A stretch of DNA of 6,728 nucleotides from JBOFCO01 sp051646105. Lineage in GTDB: Bacteria > Pseudomonadota > Alphaproteobacteria > Rhodobacterales > Rhodobacteraceae. The notes under the pieces were generated by a model. It had not been told where the DNA came from and did not search any database. It worked only from the letters and a program-made list of their open reading frames with translations. This document shows positions 6,126 to 6,728 of this stretch, piece by piece. The first letter of the stretch is position 1, and every line of letters begins with the position of its first letter. Position numbers and translations under genes: made by a program. The DNA lies in assembly GCA_051646105.1 (NCBI GenBank), contig JBOFCO010000070.1, positions 1 through 6,728 of the forward strand, read 5' to 3'.

Positions 6126-6153
6126 ACGAAGGAAGACCGAGGGACAGGCTTAG

Positions 6154-6723
6154 ATGACCAGCTCTGCGAAGACCAGCTTCACGCGGCGAGGCATTCTTGG
6201 CGCGTTTGCAGCAACTGCTGTTGTTGCCGCACCAACCTATTCCAACGCATTCGGCCTGCTTCGGGGCGCGGGCGACATTCGCCGCATCCGGATGTACTCG
6301 GGCCGCACGGGCGAAAGCATCGACACGATCTACTGGATCGAAGGCAAGTACATCAAGGAAGTGCTGAAAGAGATCACCTACTTCATGCGCGACTGGCGTA
6401 CCGACGACCAGCACACGATGGACCCGCGCAATGTCGATATCATGGCAGCTGCCCACCGCCTGATGGACGTCTCGGAACCCTATATGCTTCTGTCGGGCTA
6501 CCGCAGCCCCGCGACCAATGCGATGCTGCGGTCCAAATCGGGCGGCGTTGCCAAGAACTCCCTCCACCTGCAGGGCATGGCTGCGGACCTGCGCCTGAAG
6601 TCGCGTTCGGTCAGCCAGATGGCCCGCGCGGCGGAAACCTGCGCGTCGGGCGGTGTAGGTCGCTATTCGGGCTCGGGTTTCGTGCACATGGATTGCGGCC
6701 CCGTGCGGCATTGGGGCGGCTGA
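6154..6723 (+). CDS. Tat-exported YcbK/MepK-like peptidase (DUF882, M15 fold)
   Basis: The 189-residue product starts with a twin-arginine signal, SFTRRGILGAF (8-18), then a hydrophobic stretch and cleavage near SNA (about residue 32), so it is probably exported folded by Tat, as E. coli YcbK is. The mature part is a DUF882/M15-type metallopeptidase. SGYRSPATNAMLR spans 114-126, and the zinc ligands are His138 and Asp145 (HLQGMAAD, the HxxxxxxD pattern) and His178 in FVHMDCGPVRHWG. E. coli YcbK (MepK) cuts peptidoglycan crosslinks, including the mDAP-mDAP links made by L,D-transpeptidases. The divergent L,D-transpeptidase next door fits the same role here. GAGGGA at 6139-6144 supports the ATG at 6154. 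The protein is nearly complete at the family's usual length, and the window ends five bases after its stop. Confidence 0.92.
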   Translation: MTSSAKTSFTRRGILGAFAATAVVAAPTYSNAFGLLRGAGDIRRIRMYSGRTGESIDTIYWIEGKYIKEVLKEITYFMRDWRTDDQHTMDPRNVDIMAAAHRLMDVSEPYMLLSGYRSPATNAMLRSKSGGVAKNSLHLQGMAADLRLKSRSVSQMARAAETCASGGVGRYSGSGFVHMDCGPVRHWGG

Positions 6724-6728
6724 GGTCA

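Larger units (their letters stand above)
5826..6153. other. divergent intergenic region between ldt and the YcbK-like gene
   Basis: This 328-base stretch must hold the promoters of both flanking genes. I could not find a convincing -35/-10 pair for the minus-strand L,D-transpeptidase. A near palindrome, TGTGAATTTACA on the minus strand (one mismatched pair, about 5879-5890), lies some 50 bases upstream of its start. On the plus side there is a TACAAT box and an inverted repeat, listed separately. A 74-codon frame from 5933 to 6157 ends in ATGA over the next start codon, but its third-position GC is only about 62 percent and it resembles nothing I know, so I do not call it a gene. Confidence 0.5.

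Overview
The window looks like chromosomal DNA of an alphaproteobacterium, most probably Rhodobacteraceae (Roseobacter or Rhodobacter relatives). The pointers are high GC, an IalB-family periplasmic protein, and alphaproteobacterial-style versions of LpxD, the L,D-transpeptidase and the YjgR-like ATPase. The lineage call rests on remembered family resemblance, not a search. There are no tRNA, rRNA, insertion-sequence or CRISPR features. Seven protein genes are supported, one of them cut by the left edge.

Layout from left to right. (1) Positions 1-509, minus strand: N-terminal part of a YjgR/DUF853 HerA-like ATPase. (2) Positions 510-852: a long divergent intergenic region. It holds a plausible sigma70-type promoter, a run of small hairpins and a strong intrinsic terminator, together outlining a candidate small RNA of about 70 nt, followed by a separate candidate promoter for the next gene. 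(3) Positions 853-1497, plus strand: exported IalB-family protein, closed by a terminator that may serve both strands. (4) Positions 1567-5825, minus strand: a compact four-gene run read right to left, L,D-transpeptidase, lpxD, a dedicated acyl carrier protein and a FabF/NodE-like ketoacyl-ACP synthase. The last two overlap by ATGA. (5) Positions 5826-6153: divergent promoter region. (6) Positions 6154-6723, plus strand: Tat-exported YcbK/MepK-like M15 peptidase.

The theme of the right two thirds is the cell envelope. The L,D-transpeptidase makes 3-3 peptidoglycan crosslinks, and relatives of the divergent YcbK/MepK protein cut such links, so the two may set crosslink turnover together. The L,D-transpeptidase is followed by lpxD (second acylation in lipid A synthesis) and by an ACP plus ketosynthase that look specialised rather than housekeeping. 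This suggests a dedicated acyl supply or modification step linked to LPS or another envelope lipid. The functions of the ACP/KS pair and of the candidate small RNA are inferences and are the most interesting points here. Nothing in the window proves a wholly new system.
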